Assembly (NCBI RefSeq): GCF_916618895.1
Contig: NZ_OU745391.1
Span: 1,178,001 to 1,242,000 of the forward strand
Reading direction: 5' to 3'
Source of the DNA: Pseudoclavibacter sp. Marseille-Q3772
GTDB lineage: Bacteria; Actinomycetota; Actinomycetes; Actinomycetales; Microbacteriaceae
DNA: 64,000 nt
Every line of letters begins with the position of its first letter. Position 1 is the stretch's first letter. The position numbers were made by a program, and so were the translations under genes. Under the pieces are notes generated by a model. That model was not told where the DNA came from. It was given only the letters and a program-made list of their open reading frames with translations, and ran no database searches. Below are positions 18,309 through 27,344 of this stretch, piece after piece.

Positions 18309-18719
18309 CTAGGAGACTCGGCGCACGTCTCGATGCTGGTCGCGTGCCCGTGCGGCAGCCTCACGAACCGAACGTACGATGGCCTCGGGTGGTGAGTATT
18401 TCGCGCGCACGGCAACCCCGTCGCTGATGCGCAGGGAGTCGACCAGCTCCGCATCCTTTCGCCCTACAAATAGCAGGATGAATGGCGCCGGGTCGCGTAG
18501 GTCGCGGATGCTGGCGATAACGTCGCGTGCGTCACCGTCGGTGAGTCGCACGGCGAGGCACAGCACATCGGGACGGTGTCGGTCGATGAGGTCAATCGCG
18601 TCGGTGACCGAGTCGGTTTGCGCGACGACCTGAATATCGTCAACGGCCGAGAGAATGAGCGAGTATGCCTCGCGTGTGAGGGCCTGTGGCTCTGCGATCA
18701 CCACCCGCGTCTGCTCCAC
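18309..18719 (-). CDS. Stand-alone receiver-like domain without the phospho-acceptor Asp
   Basis: 136 aa from GTG 18719, which follows GGAGGTGACA; an earlier GTG at 18749 has no ribosome site. The chain follows the response-regulator receiver pattern: TRVVIAEPQALTREAYSLIL, then HRPDVLCLAVRLTDGDARDV, then ILLFVGRKD and VRAKYSPPEAIVRSV. The usual phospho-acceptor position (LxDxxMP) is Ala 56 in LAVRLTD, and the N-terminal acidic pair is reduced to one Glu. The Lys of the last motif remains. There is no output domain. I infer a pseudo-receiver working by protein contact. A small palindrome (CCGGT-A-ACCGG, 18776-18786) lies about 57 bp upstream. Confidence 0.6.
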   Translation of the reverse strand: MEQTRVVIAEPQALTREAYSLILSAVDDIQVVAQTDSVTDAIDLIDRHRPDVLCLAVRLTDGDARDVIASIRDLRDPAPFILLFVGRKDAELVDSLRISDGVAVRAKYSPPEAIVRSVREAAARARDQHRDVRRVS

Positions 18720-18825
18720 TGTCACCTCCAGGCCATCGCACGCAAACACAATGCTGCGCGCGACGCTACCGAATACCGGTAACCGGTGTGTGGCCGCAGA
18801 GGAAACCGTGGGTGCACGATTACCA

Positions 18826-18864
18826 ACAAAACGGGCGGCGCCAACCCGCAGGTGGCACCGCCCG
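18826..18864 (-). terminator. Intrinsic terminator of the lamin-tail protein gene
   Basis: On the - strand the stem CGGGCGGTGCCA / TGGCGCCGCCCG is followed by TTTTGTTGG. It begins 14 bases behind the stop codon of the gene at 18878. Confidence 0.8.
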
Positions 18865-18877
18865 GTATTGCGTGTGG

Positions 18878-21085
18878 TTACAGCTTCGAATCAGTACCGT
18901 CGACGTCGATATCGCCGGCGTCAGCGGCGCTGTCCGCCTCGGTTGCGGCGGCTGTCGTGGCCGCCTCATCGACGCCGTCCGCGTCATCCTCAGTGCGGTT
19001 TCGGCGGCCGAGCAGGAAGAGCCCAACACCGAGCACCACAATTGCACCTGCGACAATGAGCATCCAGGTCAGCCCTTCGGCACCGGTGCTCGCCAGTCCT
19101 GCTGCGGTGTTGTTCATATCCATGGCGTCTTCGGTCTCCGTTGCGGATGTGGTTGGCGACGTCTCCGACTCGGTCGGTTCGGTCGGGGTAGTCGTCGGCG
19201 GCTCTGGGGCTTCGCCTGCTTGCAGGCTACACGGCACACCGGCGTACTTCAACGCGCCCTGCTTGACCCCATCCTCGAAGAAGTAGGCTCCACGCATCCC
19301 GTCAGTGCACTCGCCGATACCCAGCGCGAAGCCCTCGTTGTTGAGGTCTTCCATGGTGGCGATTCCGGGATATGGCGTGTGCCGCACGATGCCGTCAACG
19401 AACTGGAGGGTTTCCATGCGCCCTGCGAAACCGTTGTCGGATACGACCCAGAGCTCGTTGTTTACCTCGTCAAAGTCGAGCGCCATGGCACCATTCAGCG
19501 TTTCGGGCGCGAACTCGGAGACCAGCTGCGCGCTGCCGTCCTCGTTGAGCGCGAATGCGTAGACGTGTCCGTTCGCTTCGAGAGCGACGAAGAACAGGCC
19601 GGATGCGATCGCGTTCGGGTAGTCGGCCGGGTTGTAGATACCGCCGGTCGTGGTGTTCGGCATATTGCCGGCGAGCGCCGAGTTCGGCACCCATTCCACG
19701 GCCTCAATACCCGTGTTGGCGTCAACCTGCGGCAGCTGTGCGGTGAGGTCCCATTCCTGCTGGGCGACCAGGTCTGGACCAGCAGCGTTCGGGTCAACCA
19801 TCAGGATGGTGTTCATGTTGACATCCTTGGCGCCGTTATCGCGCTCGGATGCCGCGTACACCATGCCGGCACCGTCGAGGGTGATGCCCTCCGTATCCGG
19901 GCCCTTCGCCTTGGCGTCCTCGGCGTCCTTCTGGAAGCGGATGCGCTTACCGGCATCCCAGCCGTCGGCGAAGCTCACCGAGCCGTCGTCGGCGATCGCA
20001 AGCTTCCAGAACGTGCCGGTTCCGTTATCAATGGCGTAGAGGTGCCCGTCGAACACGTCGAGACCGGATGAATCCTCCAGGAACTTCGCCTCGGCATCGA
20101 GCACCGAGATCTCCGGCGACAGAGGCGTGCTCGGGGCCGGTTCTGGTTCGGTGATATCGGCAACGCAGCTGTTTGCTGCACCGAGCGTCGGCGTGCCGAT
20201 CTTCCATTCACCGGTGCCGTCCGGGCAACGCGAGAGTGTCGCATCCGCTTCGCTGCCGTTGTGGCTGGCGTGCTCGGTCCACGAAAACTCATCGACCAGC
20301 GAGCCTTCGACATCGAAGATACGCATCGAGTCACCGCTACCGATACCGATCGCGCTCTCGAACGTGCCGCCCTTCCAGGCACCGTCGCTGTAGATGAGCC
20401 CCTGGGTCTTGGCATCGACGATGAGGAACTCGCCCGCGTTCAGCGTTGCACCCTCGGCGAAGCGCCAGCGGTGGTCGTCGGAGTTATCGCGCAGTTCGAA
20501 GCCGCTTAGATCCACAGGCTGTTCGCCGGTGTTGTACAGCTCAACAGCATCTGCCGGCGCTGAGTCGATCTCGTTCAGCACGACAGTGCCCGACTTCGCT
20601 GCCGGTTTGTTCGGTTCCCCCTGGGTGGGTTCCATATCCACGATCTCGCCGGTATCCGGGTCGATACCGTAGGTTCCGGATGCGTGACCGCCAGTCCAGC
20701 TGAGCGAGTCGACCTGGGCACCGCTCGGGTCGAGCAGCCGCGCCGCGTCTTCCTTGCCCAAACCGAAGTCGAAGTGGCCCGTACCCTGCTTCTTCTTGAA
20801 CTCCTCCAGAACCAAGAAACCGCCGGGCTCCAATACGGTTCCCTCGGGGATTACATAGGGCGTGTGGCTGTCGTCATCGTCGATGAACTGATAGCCGCTG
20901 AGGTCAACGGGTTCGCTGCCAGTGTTGTGCAGTTCGGCCCAGTCCGGCCCCTTGTCGGGGGCGCTGGACTCAACCTCATTAACTCGCACCGTGCCATCGG
21001 TCGGTGCAGCCAGTGCCGGCGATACGAATCCGGCGGTGAGTAGTGCAGTTGCGGCGATGGCCGCACCCAATCCACGAAGACGCAT
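18878..21085 (-). CDS. Surface protein with two lamin-tail domains and a C-terminal membrane anchor
   Basis: 735 aa. It has a signal peptide (MRLRGLGAAIAATALLTAG, cleavage near ALA-APTDG). Two lamin-tail domains follow: one from VRVNEVESS (about residues 33-135) with DWAELHNTGSEPVDLSGYQF, the other from VVLNEIDSA (about 167-285) with VELYNTGEQPVDLSGFEL. A domain of about 300 residues resembling esterase-like/phytase-like beta-propellers (DTEGITLDGAGMVYAASE) comes next. Then a Thr/Pro/Glu stretch, LASTGAEGL, a helix (WMLIVAGAIVVLGVGLFLL), GRRNR, and an unusual acidic tail of about 40 residues. LASTG is sortase-like, but the long tail after the helix is atypical. Probably attached to the cell envelope; its ligand is unknown. 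Confidence 0.75.
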   Translation of the reverse strand: MRLRGLGAAIAATALLTAGFVSPALAAPTDGTVRVNEVESSAPDKGPDWAELHNTGSEPVDLSGYQFIDDDDSHTPYVIPEGTVLEPGGFLVLEEFKKKQGTGHFDFGLGKEDAARLLDPSGAQVDSLSWTGGHASGTYGIDPDTGEIVDMEPTQGEPNKPAAKSGTVVLNEIDSAPADAVELYNTGEQPVDLSGFELRDNSDDHRWRFAEGATLNAGEFLIVDAKTQGLIYSDGAWKGGTFESAIGIGSGDSMRIFDVEGSLVDEFSWTEHASHNGSEADATLSRCPDGTGEWKIGTPTLGAANSCVADITEPEPAPSTPLSPEISVLDAEAKFLEDSSGLDVFDGHLYAIDNGTGTFWKLAIADDGSVSFADGWDAGKRIRFQKDAEDAKAKGPDTEGITLDGAGMVYAASERDNGAKDVNMNTILMVDPNAAGPDLVAQQEWDLTAQLPQVDANTGIEAVEWVPNSALAGNMPNTTTGGIYNPADYPNAIASGLFFVALEANGHVYAFALNEDGSAQLVSEFAPETLNGAMALDFDEVNNELWVVSDNGFAGRMETLQFVDGIVRHTPYPGIATMEDLNNEGFALGIGECTDGMRGAYFFEDGVKQGALKYAGVPCSLQAGEAPEPPTTTPTEPTESETSPTTSATETEDAMDMNNTAAGLASTGAEGLTWMLIVAGAIVVLGVGLFLLGRRNRTEDDADGVDEAATTAAATEADSAADAGDIDVDGTDSKL

Positions 21086-21218
21086 GTGTGTTCAATCCCC
21101 TCGCACGGACGCAGTCTTGCAGCTAAGACAAGCCGACCTCACTGGCCCAGAACTTACCGCGAGGTTAACGCGCGGCAAACTGCGCATGCATCCTCTTCAC
21201 CGACCGACCGCTCGGGCA

Positions 21219-22652
21219 CTACCACCCGAATTCATCGAGTTCCGCGCCGCCCGCGGATGTCGGGATCATCGGCACATCCACCTCGGCAAGCTCCAAGAGT
21301 TGCCGCATCTTCTCGCGCCGGCTTGGCGCCACCAGGGTTACCACCGTACCCTGCTCGCCCGCGCGTCCGGTTCGACCTGCCCGATGCAGATAGGTCTTGA
21401 ATTTATCGGGTGGATCAGCCTGTACCACCAGGCGCACATTGGGGACGTGAATCCCACGCGCGGCCATATCGGTCGCCACCAACACGCGCACCCGGCCGTC
21501 GCTGAATGACCGCAGGTTCGCGGTGCGTTTGCCCTGCGAGAGATCGCCGTGCAGCGGTAGGGATTTCACCTCGTGCGCTTTCAGTGCTTCGACCATCCGC
21601 TCCACACCGAGCTTGGTGCGCATGAAGATCAGCACGAGGCCCGGGGTGCGCGCCAACTGTGCCGTCACCGCATCCTTATCGCCTCGCGTCACGATGTAGA
21701 CACGATGGTCAATCGTGCCGGCCTCGCCGGCAATCTCATAGGCGACCGGCGCGGGCATGTAGAGATCGATGACCCGCCGCACATCCTCATCCAGCGTTGC
21801 CGAAAACAGCAGTCGCTGCCCGGTGCTGCGCGTGTGATCGAGGATGCGTTCGACCTGGTCGATAAAGCCCATCGCGCTCATCTCGTCGGCCTCGTCGAGT
21901 ACGGCGATCACCACCTGGCCGAGGTCGAGGTGGCCGCGCTGGGCGAGGTCGTTGACTCGACCGGGGGTGCCGATCACGATATCGACACCGCGCTCGAGTG
22001 CAGTCAGCTGGTTCTTGTGGGTCACGCCGCCGTAGAGCTGAGCCGTGTACAACCCGAGGGCATGGGCTAGGGGCCGGATCGTCTTGTCGATCTGTACGGC
22101 AAGCTCTCTTGTGGGCGCCAGGACCAGTGCGCCTGGAGCACGCCCCGGTTGCCCTGCGCGCGGGCCTCGCATACGAAATAGTCGCTGCACGAGCGCGGCA
22201 CCGAAGGCGATCGTCTTACCCGATCCGGTCTGCGCGCGGCCCAGCACATTGCGCCCCGCGAGCGCGTCGGGAATCGTGGCCGCCTGGATCGCATACGGTG
22301 CGCTCGCGCCCGAACGCGCCAATGCGGTAATGAGTCGCTCGTCAAGGCCGAGGTCGGCGAAGCTGATGTCGGCAACGGATGCGGGATCCACCCGCACGGT
22401 TTCGAGCCTGGCCGGGGCAGTCGGTGGCGCTGATTCGCGCGCTGGCGTTCGCTGCGGATCGGTGCCCCGGTTCTGCTCGGCACGATGCTGTTCGCTTCGC
22501 CGGTCTTGCTCGGCGCGATGCGGCTCGCTTCGCCGTTTCTGCTCGCCTCGATGCTGCTCGCTTCGATTCGGTCGCTGCCGCTCCAACTTGCCGCCGCGCT
22601 TACGTTTCGGAACGTAGTTGCCCGGTGCCTTATACCCGCGCCCTCGAGACAT
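21219..22652 (-). CDS. DEAD-box ATP-dependent RNA helicase
   Basis: 477 aa from ATG 22652, with GGAG six bases upstream. Helicase motifs are in order: the Q-motif region (ISFADLGLDERLITALARSG), motif I AQTGSGKT, Ia PTRELAV, Ib GTPGR, II LDEADEM (a DEAD box), III SATL, and VI HRAGRTGRAG. The first 75 residues are a basic, Gln/Arg/His-rich tail of degenerate repeats of the type SEQHRAEQDRR, probably an RNA-binding extension. Cytoplasmic, RhlE/DeaD-like, likely in RNA decay or ribosome assembly. Confidence 0.92.
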   Translation of the reverse strand: MSRGRGYKAPGNYVPKRKRGGKLERQRPNRSEQHRGEQKRRSEPHRAEQDRRSEQHRAEQNRGTDPQRTPARESAPPTAPARLETVRVDPASVADISFADLGLDERLITALARSGASAPYAIQAATIPDALAGRNVLGRAQTGSGKTIAFGAALVQRLFRMRGPRAGQPGRAPGALVLAPTRELAVQIDKTIRPLAHALGLYTAQLYGGVTHKNQLTALERGVDIVIGTPGRVNDLAQRGHLDLGQVVIAVLDEADEMSAMGFIDQVERILDHTRSTGQRLLFSATLDEDVRRVIDLYMPAPVAYEIAGEAGTIDHRVYIVTRGDKDAVTAQLARTPGLVLIFMRTKLGVERMVEALKAHEVKSLPLHGDLSQGKRTANLRSFSDGRVRVLVATDMAARGIHVPNVRLVVQADPPDKFKTYLHRAGRTGRAGEQGTVVTLVAPSRREKMRQLLELAEVDVPMIPTSAGGAELDEFGW

Positions 22653-22721
22653 CACCGGCTCCTTTCATCCCCTGGAGCATTCAGCCTACGCGCCAAGCAC
22701 CCGGGACGGTGACAGTGCCGA

Positions 22722-25700
22722 CTACTCGAGACCCGCCTGCGCAATCTGCGCTTCGATACGCTCCGCCTTGCGTTCGGCACGGCGCGCCAGGGCCCGCTCA
22801 ACAACGAGGTACAGCGACGGCAGCACCACCAGCGTCAACACGGTCGAAGACAGCAAACCGCCGATCACCACAATGGCCATTGGCTGCGAAATGAAGCCAC
22901 CGTGACCGGTGATGCCACTGGCCATCGGTGTGAGTGCCAGGATCGTCGCCAGCGCCGTCATCACAATCGGACGCACACGACGGCTCGCGCCCGTAAACGT
23001 TGCTTCAGCCACATCCATACCGCGAGCGCGGTACTGGTTCACCAGGTCGATCAGCACGATCGCATTGGTGACCACCACACCGATCAGCATGAGCACACCG
23101 ATCAGCGAGGCCACACCGAGCGGCACGCCGGTAATCAATTGCATGAGGATGCCGCCGGTTGCCGCGAACGGAACCGAGATCATCAATAGCAGCGGCTGCA
23201 GCAGGCTCTTGAGCGTAGCGACCATGACGATATAGGTGATCAGGATCGCCGCGAGCAGGGCGTAGCCGAGCTGTACGAAGGCGGTGCGCTGGTCCTCGGC
23301 GGCGCCGCCGATCTCGGCGCGGGCGCCGTCGGCGAAGTCGATATCGTCCAGTGTCTGTTCGACGTGGCTGGCGAGCTCGCCGAGGTTCTCGTTATCGCTG
23401 GCGATCGTGAGTTCGGTGAACAGTGTGCCCGACGCTGAGGTCAGCTGTGCTGGACCGTCGTTCACCTCGACCGTGCCGAGTTCGGAGAGCGGAACCAACT
23501 GCATCCCCGCCTGGATTTCCAAGTCGCGCAGTTCGTCCACGCTCGCCGGGGGTTCCTCACCGCTGACGAAGAAGAGCTGTACCGAGGAGCCGTCCAGCAT
23601 GACCGAGCCCACCTGCACCGGCTGCAGCGCCTGGGCGACCTGACCGGCAACCATAGCTTCGTTCAGTCCAAACCCGGCGGCCTTCTTAGCGTCGATATCG
23701 AGGCGGATGAACGGCCTCGTCTCATCAAGGCCGCTGGTGACCTGCGTCACACCATCGACATCCGCGAGACGTTCGCTTGCGAGCTGTTCTGCATCCCGAA
23801 GCGCATCCATATCGGGTGCCTCAACTCGCACGGTGACGCCGCTATCGAACGCCCCACCCTGCGCGACGGCGAGCTCGCCGAGGGATTCTTGCTCCGCGGC
23901 CTTGGCAAGAATCTGCTGCTGTACCGCATCCGGATCAGCATCATCCGTGGTGGTAATCGTCCAGCGCACGACCGGCTGCCCCGAAGTGAACAGTGCCATC
24001 GCCGGGTCGAGCCCGAAACTGGATTGCGACACTTCGACACCGTCGACCTCTTCGATGATCTTCTCGACACCGCGCGCGTTCTCGGCAGTGGTGGCAAGGG
24101 ATGCACCGGGCGCCACTTTTTGCATGAGGTTGAAGGTGGTCTGGCCAAACGAGCCGAGGAAGTTGGTCTTCATCAACGGCGCGAGCGCACCGGTGCCGAC
24201 CAGAACCAGCACCGCGGCGATAAGCACCACAATCGGGCGAGCGAGGGCGGCGCGAACGATCGGCTCGTAGGCGCGCTGCAGCCAGTTTCGAGCTGCCTCG
24301 GGTTCTTGCTGCGCCGGGGTGCCGGGATGCGGCTGGTCGGTTTCGACTGCCCGCTCGAGTTCGGTTTCTGGTTCGGTTTCAGCCTCTTGCTCGGTCTCGG
24401 CTCGGGCGACCGGTGCGGCGTGCTTGCCCCGGCGCACCCGCGAGCGCGCGAGGAACCAGTACGAGAGCACCGGCACAATCGTTAACGCCACGAGCAGCGA
24501 TGCGAGCAGGGCGATTGTGTTCGTCAGCGCGAACGGCCGGAAAAGCTCTCCGGTCATCCCGCCCACAAACACCACCGGCAGGAATACGGCGACGGTCGCG
24601 AGCGTGGAGGCGGTAATTGCCGTGGCCACCTCACCCACGGCTCCGGCAATCACGCGGCGGCGTTCGCTGCCGCGAAGGGATGCGGTTGGGTTAAGTTCCA
24701 GGTGCCGCCGGATGTTTTCCACTACCACGATCGAGTCATCCACGACGCGACCGATGGCGATAGTGAGTGCCGCGAGGGTCAGCGTGTTTAACGAGTAGTC
24801 GAGGAAGAACAACGAGACGAACGTGAGCAGTAGCGATACCGGAATCGAGATTGCGGTGATCAGTGTGGCTCTAAACGACAGCAGGAAGACAAAGATCACC
24901 AGCACCGCGAACACGAGCCCGAGCAAACCTTCCTGCACGAGCGTCTCGATCGACTGGGTGACGAACGGTGCCTGGTCAGCGACGACACGTACCTGCACGT
25001 CGTCACCGAGCGCATCCTCCATCATCGGGATCTGCGAGCGCACCTGCTCGGACACATCGATCGTGTTCGCGGATGGACGCTTGGTCACCGAAAGCGTGAG
25101 GGCATCTTCACCGTTGACTCGCGAGAACGAGTTGGCCGGCTGTTGGTCGCGCGTGACTTCGGCGACGTCCCCGATGGTGACGACCTCGCCGCCGGGCTGC
25201 TGGGCCCCTTGCTGGTCGGCTGGAGCTTGTTCGTCGCCGGGTGCCTGTTGCACGTCGGGTGATTGCGCTCCGGTATCGGATACGGCACCCGCGATCGGCA
25301 CATCCGCGAGCTCCTCGGCGCTATCGATCGCCTGACCGGCCTCAACCGTCAGCGCATCCTTACCCTCTTCGAGCTGCCCCGCGGGGAAAAGCACTCCCGC
25401 ATCCTCGAGCGTGTCGGTGAGATCCGTGACGGTCACACCGTGCGCCGCCATCTGTTCGGCATTGAGCTTGATTGCGATGCGGTCCTTACGGTCCCCGAAC
25501 ATATCGGCGCCGCGCACCCCCGGTTGCGAGCGCAGATCACCGATCACCTGCTCGCGCAGCACCTGCGCATTGTGCTTCGCATCCCCGCCAGTTACCCCCA
25601 ATTGCACGATCGGGAAATCGTCGATCGACCCCGAAAGCACGCTCCAATCCGCATCCTCTGGCAGCTGCGAATCAATCCGGTTGATCGCCTGCTGCATCCG

Positions 25701-26021
25701 CTGCTCGGCGTAAACCAGATCGGTGCCGTACTCGAACTCGGCGATCACGATCGAACTGCCCGCACTCGAGGTGGTCGTCGTAGTCTCCAGGCCCTGCAAA
25801 CCCTGCAGGGCGCTTTCGACCTTCTCTGACACATCCGCATCCACGATCTCTGGCGATGCACCCGGGTACGTGGTGATCACCGACACCCGCGGCAGCGAGA
25901 ACGAGGGCAAGAGCTCCTGCTTCAAATTGAGCATCGTCAACGTGCCGAATAGCGCGACAGTGAGCGTGATCAGGGCGATGAGCGCCCGGTTCCCGAGGCT
26001 CAAATTGGCGAGTTTGCGCAT
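22722..26021 (-). CDS. RND efflux permease, AcrB/SwrC type
   Basis: 1099 aa. Canonical layout: an N-terminal helix (ALIALITLTVALFGTLTML) followed by LPSFSLPRVSVITTYPGASPEIV, which is diagnostic of this family. A first periplasmic-type domain and helix bundle contain AIGRVVDDSIVVVENIRRH, with the Asp pair of the proton relay. The two-fold repeat ends at GVVVTNAIVLIDLVNQYR. Two insertions are unusual: a Gln/Pro-rich loop near residues 240-270 and a Glu-rich cytoplasmic linker near 505-550. No membrane-fusion or outer-membrane partner is nearby, as in SwrC of Gram-positive bacteria. Substrate is unknown. Confidence 0.9.
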   Translation of the reverse strand: MRKLANLSLGNRALIALITLTVALFGTLTMLNLKQELLPSFSLPRVSVITTYPGASPEIVDADVSEKVESALQGLQGLETTTTTSSAGSSIVIAEFEYGTDLVYAEQRMQQAINRIDSQLPEDADWSVLSGSIDDFPIVQLGVTGGDAKHNAQVLREQVIGDLRSQPGVRGADMFGDRKDRIAIKLNAEQMAAHGVTVTDLTDTLEDAGVLFPAGQLEEGKDALTVEAGQAIDSAEELADVPIAGAVSDTGAQSPDVQQAPGDEQAPADQQGAQQPGGEVVTIGDVAEVTRDQQPANSFSRVNGEDALTLSVTKRPSANTIDVSEQVRSQIPMMEDALGDDVQVRVVADQAPFVTQSIETLVQEGLLGLVFAVLVIFVFLLSFRATLITAISIPVSLLLTFVSLFFLDYSLNTLTLAALTIAIGRVVDDSIVVVENIRRHLELNPTASLRGSERRRVIAGAVGEVATAITASTLATVAVFLPVVFVGGMTGELFRPFALTNTIALLASLLVALTIVPVLSYWFLARSRVRRGKHAAPVARAETEQEAETEPETELERAVETDQPHPGTPAQQEPEAARNWLQRAYEPIVRAALARPIVVLIAAVLVLVGTGALAPLMKTNFLGSFGQTTFNLMQKVAPGASLATTAENARGVEKIIEEVDGVEVSQSSFGLDPAMALFTSGQPVVRWTITTTDDADPDAVQQQILAKAAEQESLGELAVAQGGAFDSGVTVRVEAPDMDALRDAEQLASERLADVDGVTQVTSGLDETRPFIRLDIDAKKAAGFGLNEAMVAGQVAQALQPVQVGSVMLDGSSVQLFFVSGEEPPASVDELRDLEIQAGMQLVPLSELGTVEVNDGPAQLTSASGTLFTELTIASDNENLGELASHVEQTLDDIDFADGARAEIGGAAEDQRTAFVQLGYALLAAILITYIVMVATLKSLLQPLLLMISVPFAATGGILMQLITGVPLGVASLIGVLMLIGVVVTNAIVLIDLVNQYRARGMDVAEATFTGASRRVRPIVMTALATILALTPMASGITGHGGFISQPMAIVVIGGLLSSTVLTLVVLPSLYLVVERALARRAERKAERIEAQIAQAGLE

Positions 26022-26133
26022 GGGGACAATTCTCGCAGCATGAAGTTACCGGGCAGTTACGTGTGCCAAGCTATCGAAGGCGAGCCGACGCATCCGCTCG
26101 CCCGAACCACTGACAACCACCCGAGGAGGACCC

Positions 26134-26403
26134 GTGCCGCAACCGCATGACGATGAGGCGCGAGAGCAGTCCGCGCACGGTACCGGTGGCTGGATCCGGG
26201 CGACATTTCGAGCTGCAACAGGTTCGGCCGCGTGGCGAATCGACGCCCCTCCGGCGGGCATTGACTTCTCGAAGGCGCCGCGTGTGAAGCGGGTGGGGGT
26301 ACCGGAGCCTGCGGGCGACCGCGAGTCTGAGGTTGGCGACCGCACGCCCGAGCCTGGCGACCGCAAGCCGGGAGGGGCCCCATCCGGCACTCGACTCGCC
26401 TGA
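26134..26403 (+). CDS. Small hydrophilic protein, unknown
   Basis: 89 aa from GTG 26134. The case for a real gene is the strong ribosome site GAGGAGGACCC immediately upstream and the position in an otherwise empty 430-bp gap. The product is hydrophilic, rich in Gly, Pro, Arg and Asp, with imperfect repeats in its C-terminal half (VGVPEPAGDRES, VGDRTPEPGDRKP). There is no membrane segment and no recognised domain. The fluoride channel genes start 51 bp later and may be co-transcribed. Confidence 0.5.
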   Translation: MPQPHDDEAREQSAHGTGGWIRATFRAATGSAAWRIDAPPAGIDFSKAPRVKRVGVPEPAGDRESEVGDRTPEPGDRKPGGAPSGTRLA

Positions 26404-26454
26404 GCGCTAGCGCGGGCGGATTGCGCAACCGCCACGGTTCACTACGCTGGATGC

Positions 26455-26952
26455 GTGACCTCGCCAGCTTCGCAACCGGAATCGACCCGGCCCACGCCCA
26501 TTGCTGAGCTGCTGCGTAACGCACTCTTGGTGTTTGTCGGCGGGATGTTCGGGGTCGCGCTGCGGGCGGCCCTCACGCCGCTGGGCGACAGTACGTGGAT
26601 GTCTGCGACGCTCATCATGAACGCCATCGGGTCGTTCGTGCTCGGCGCGATCATCGCGCTGGCGCTGCGCCGCCAGATCAGCGCAAAACTGCGGTTGCTG
26701 CTCGGCACCGGCGCGGTCGGCGGATTCACCAGCTATTCGGCGCTGTTCGTCGATATCGCCTGGCGGATGCAGCACCCGCACATCTCCACCCCCGTGATCG
26801 GATTGGTGACCGTTCTCACCGGGCCCGTATTCGCGTACCTCGGCTGGAAGCTCGGCGAATGGGACCGCAAGCGCGGAGCGAACCCGCAGCCCCGCTCGAC
26901 CCGGCGCTACCACCTCGACCCACCGCATCCGCACCGGGACGGTGACGAGTGA
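26455..26952 (+). CDS. crcB: Fluoride channel subunit CrcB/FluC (first of pair)
   Basis: 165 aa from GTG 26455, with four hydrophobic helices. Family motifs are clear: GGMFGVALRAAL in helix 1, LIMNAIGSFVLGAI (the Asn of the pore), and GTGAVGGFTSYSALFVD (the GGFTT/S-type helix break holding sodium and the phenylalanine box). N- and C-terminal polar extensions are longer than usual. FluC works as a dual-topology dimer exporting fluoride; two adjacent genes usually encode subunits of opposite topology. It overlaps the second gene by 4 bp (GTGA). Confidence 0.92.
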   Translation: MTSPASQPESTRPTPIAELLRNALLVFVGGMFGVALRAALTPLGDSTWMSATLIMNAIGSFVLGAIIALALRRQISAKLRLLLGTGAVGGFTSYSALFVDIAWRMQHPHISTPVIGLVTVLTGPVFAYLGWKLGEWDRKRGANPQPRSTRRYHLDPPHPHRDGDE

Positions 26953-27344
26953 CCGACTACAGCACCGGCTGGTGGCTCCTGGTTATTGCGCTTGGCGGAC
27001 TCGGCGCGGCCACGCGATACCTCGTTGACACGGTGCTTCGCGAGCGCTGCGGAGCGCCTGCGGCAATCGCCACCGCGACCATCAACGTGATTGGCGCCTT
27101 CGCCGCCGGTGTTATTGCGCGCCCGGCGTTCGAGGCCGGCGCCCACCTCACCCCGAACGTGCTCGTGGTCGGTTTTCTCGGCGGATTCACCACCTACAGC
27201 ACCGCCATGGTCGACACCTGGCAGCTGTGGAGCCGAGGCAAGCGCATTATCGCTCTGCTCAACACCGGCGGGCAGCTGCTGGTGTGCACAGTGTTCACGA
27301 TCCTCGGATTCCTGCTCGCCGAATGGTGGCCCGGTTCGCACTAA
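26949..27344 (+). CDS. crcB: Fluoride channel subunit CrcB/FluC (second of pair)
   Basis: 131 aa from GTG 26949, coupled to the first subunit. Motifs: LGGLGAATRYLVDTVL, TATINVIGAFAAGV, and LVVGFLGGFTTYSTAMVD. It lacks the polar tails of its partner. The 3' end overlaps the convergent VOC gene by 4 bp. The pair most likely forms the heterodimeric fluoride exporter of the cytoplasmic membrane. I saw no convincing fluoride riboswitch upstream. Confidence 0.92.
   Translation: MTDYSTGWWLLVIALGGLGAATRYLVDTVLRERCGAPAAIATATINVIGAFAAGVIARPAFEAGAHLTPNVLVVGFLGGFTTYSTAMVDTWQLWSRGKRIIALLNTGGQLLVCTVFTILGFLLAEWWPGSH

Noticed and set aside
26404..26454. Fluoride riboswitch upstream of the crcB pair
   Set aside because: The short leader has G/C-rich hairpin potential, but I could not match it to the conserved crcB motif, and only 51 bp separate it from the preceding small gene.
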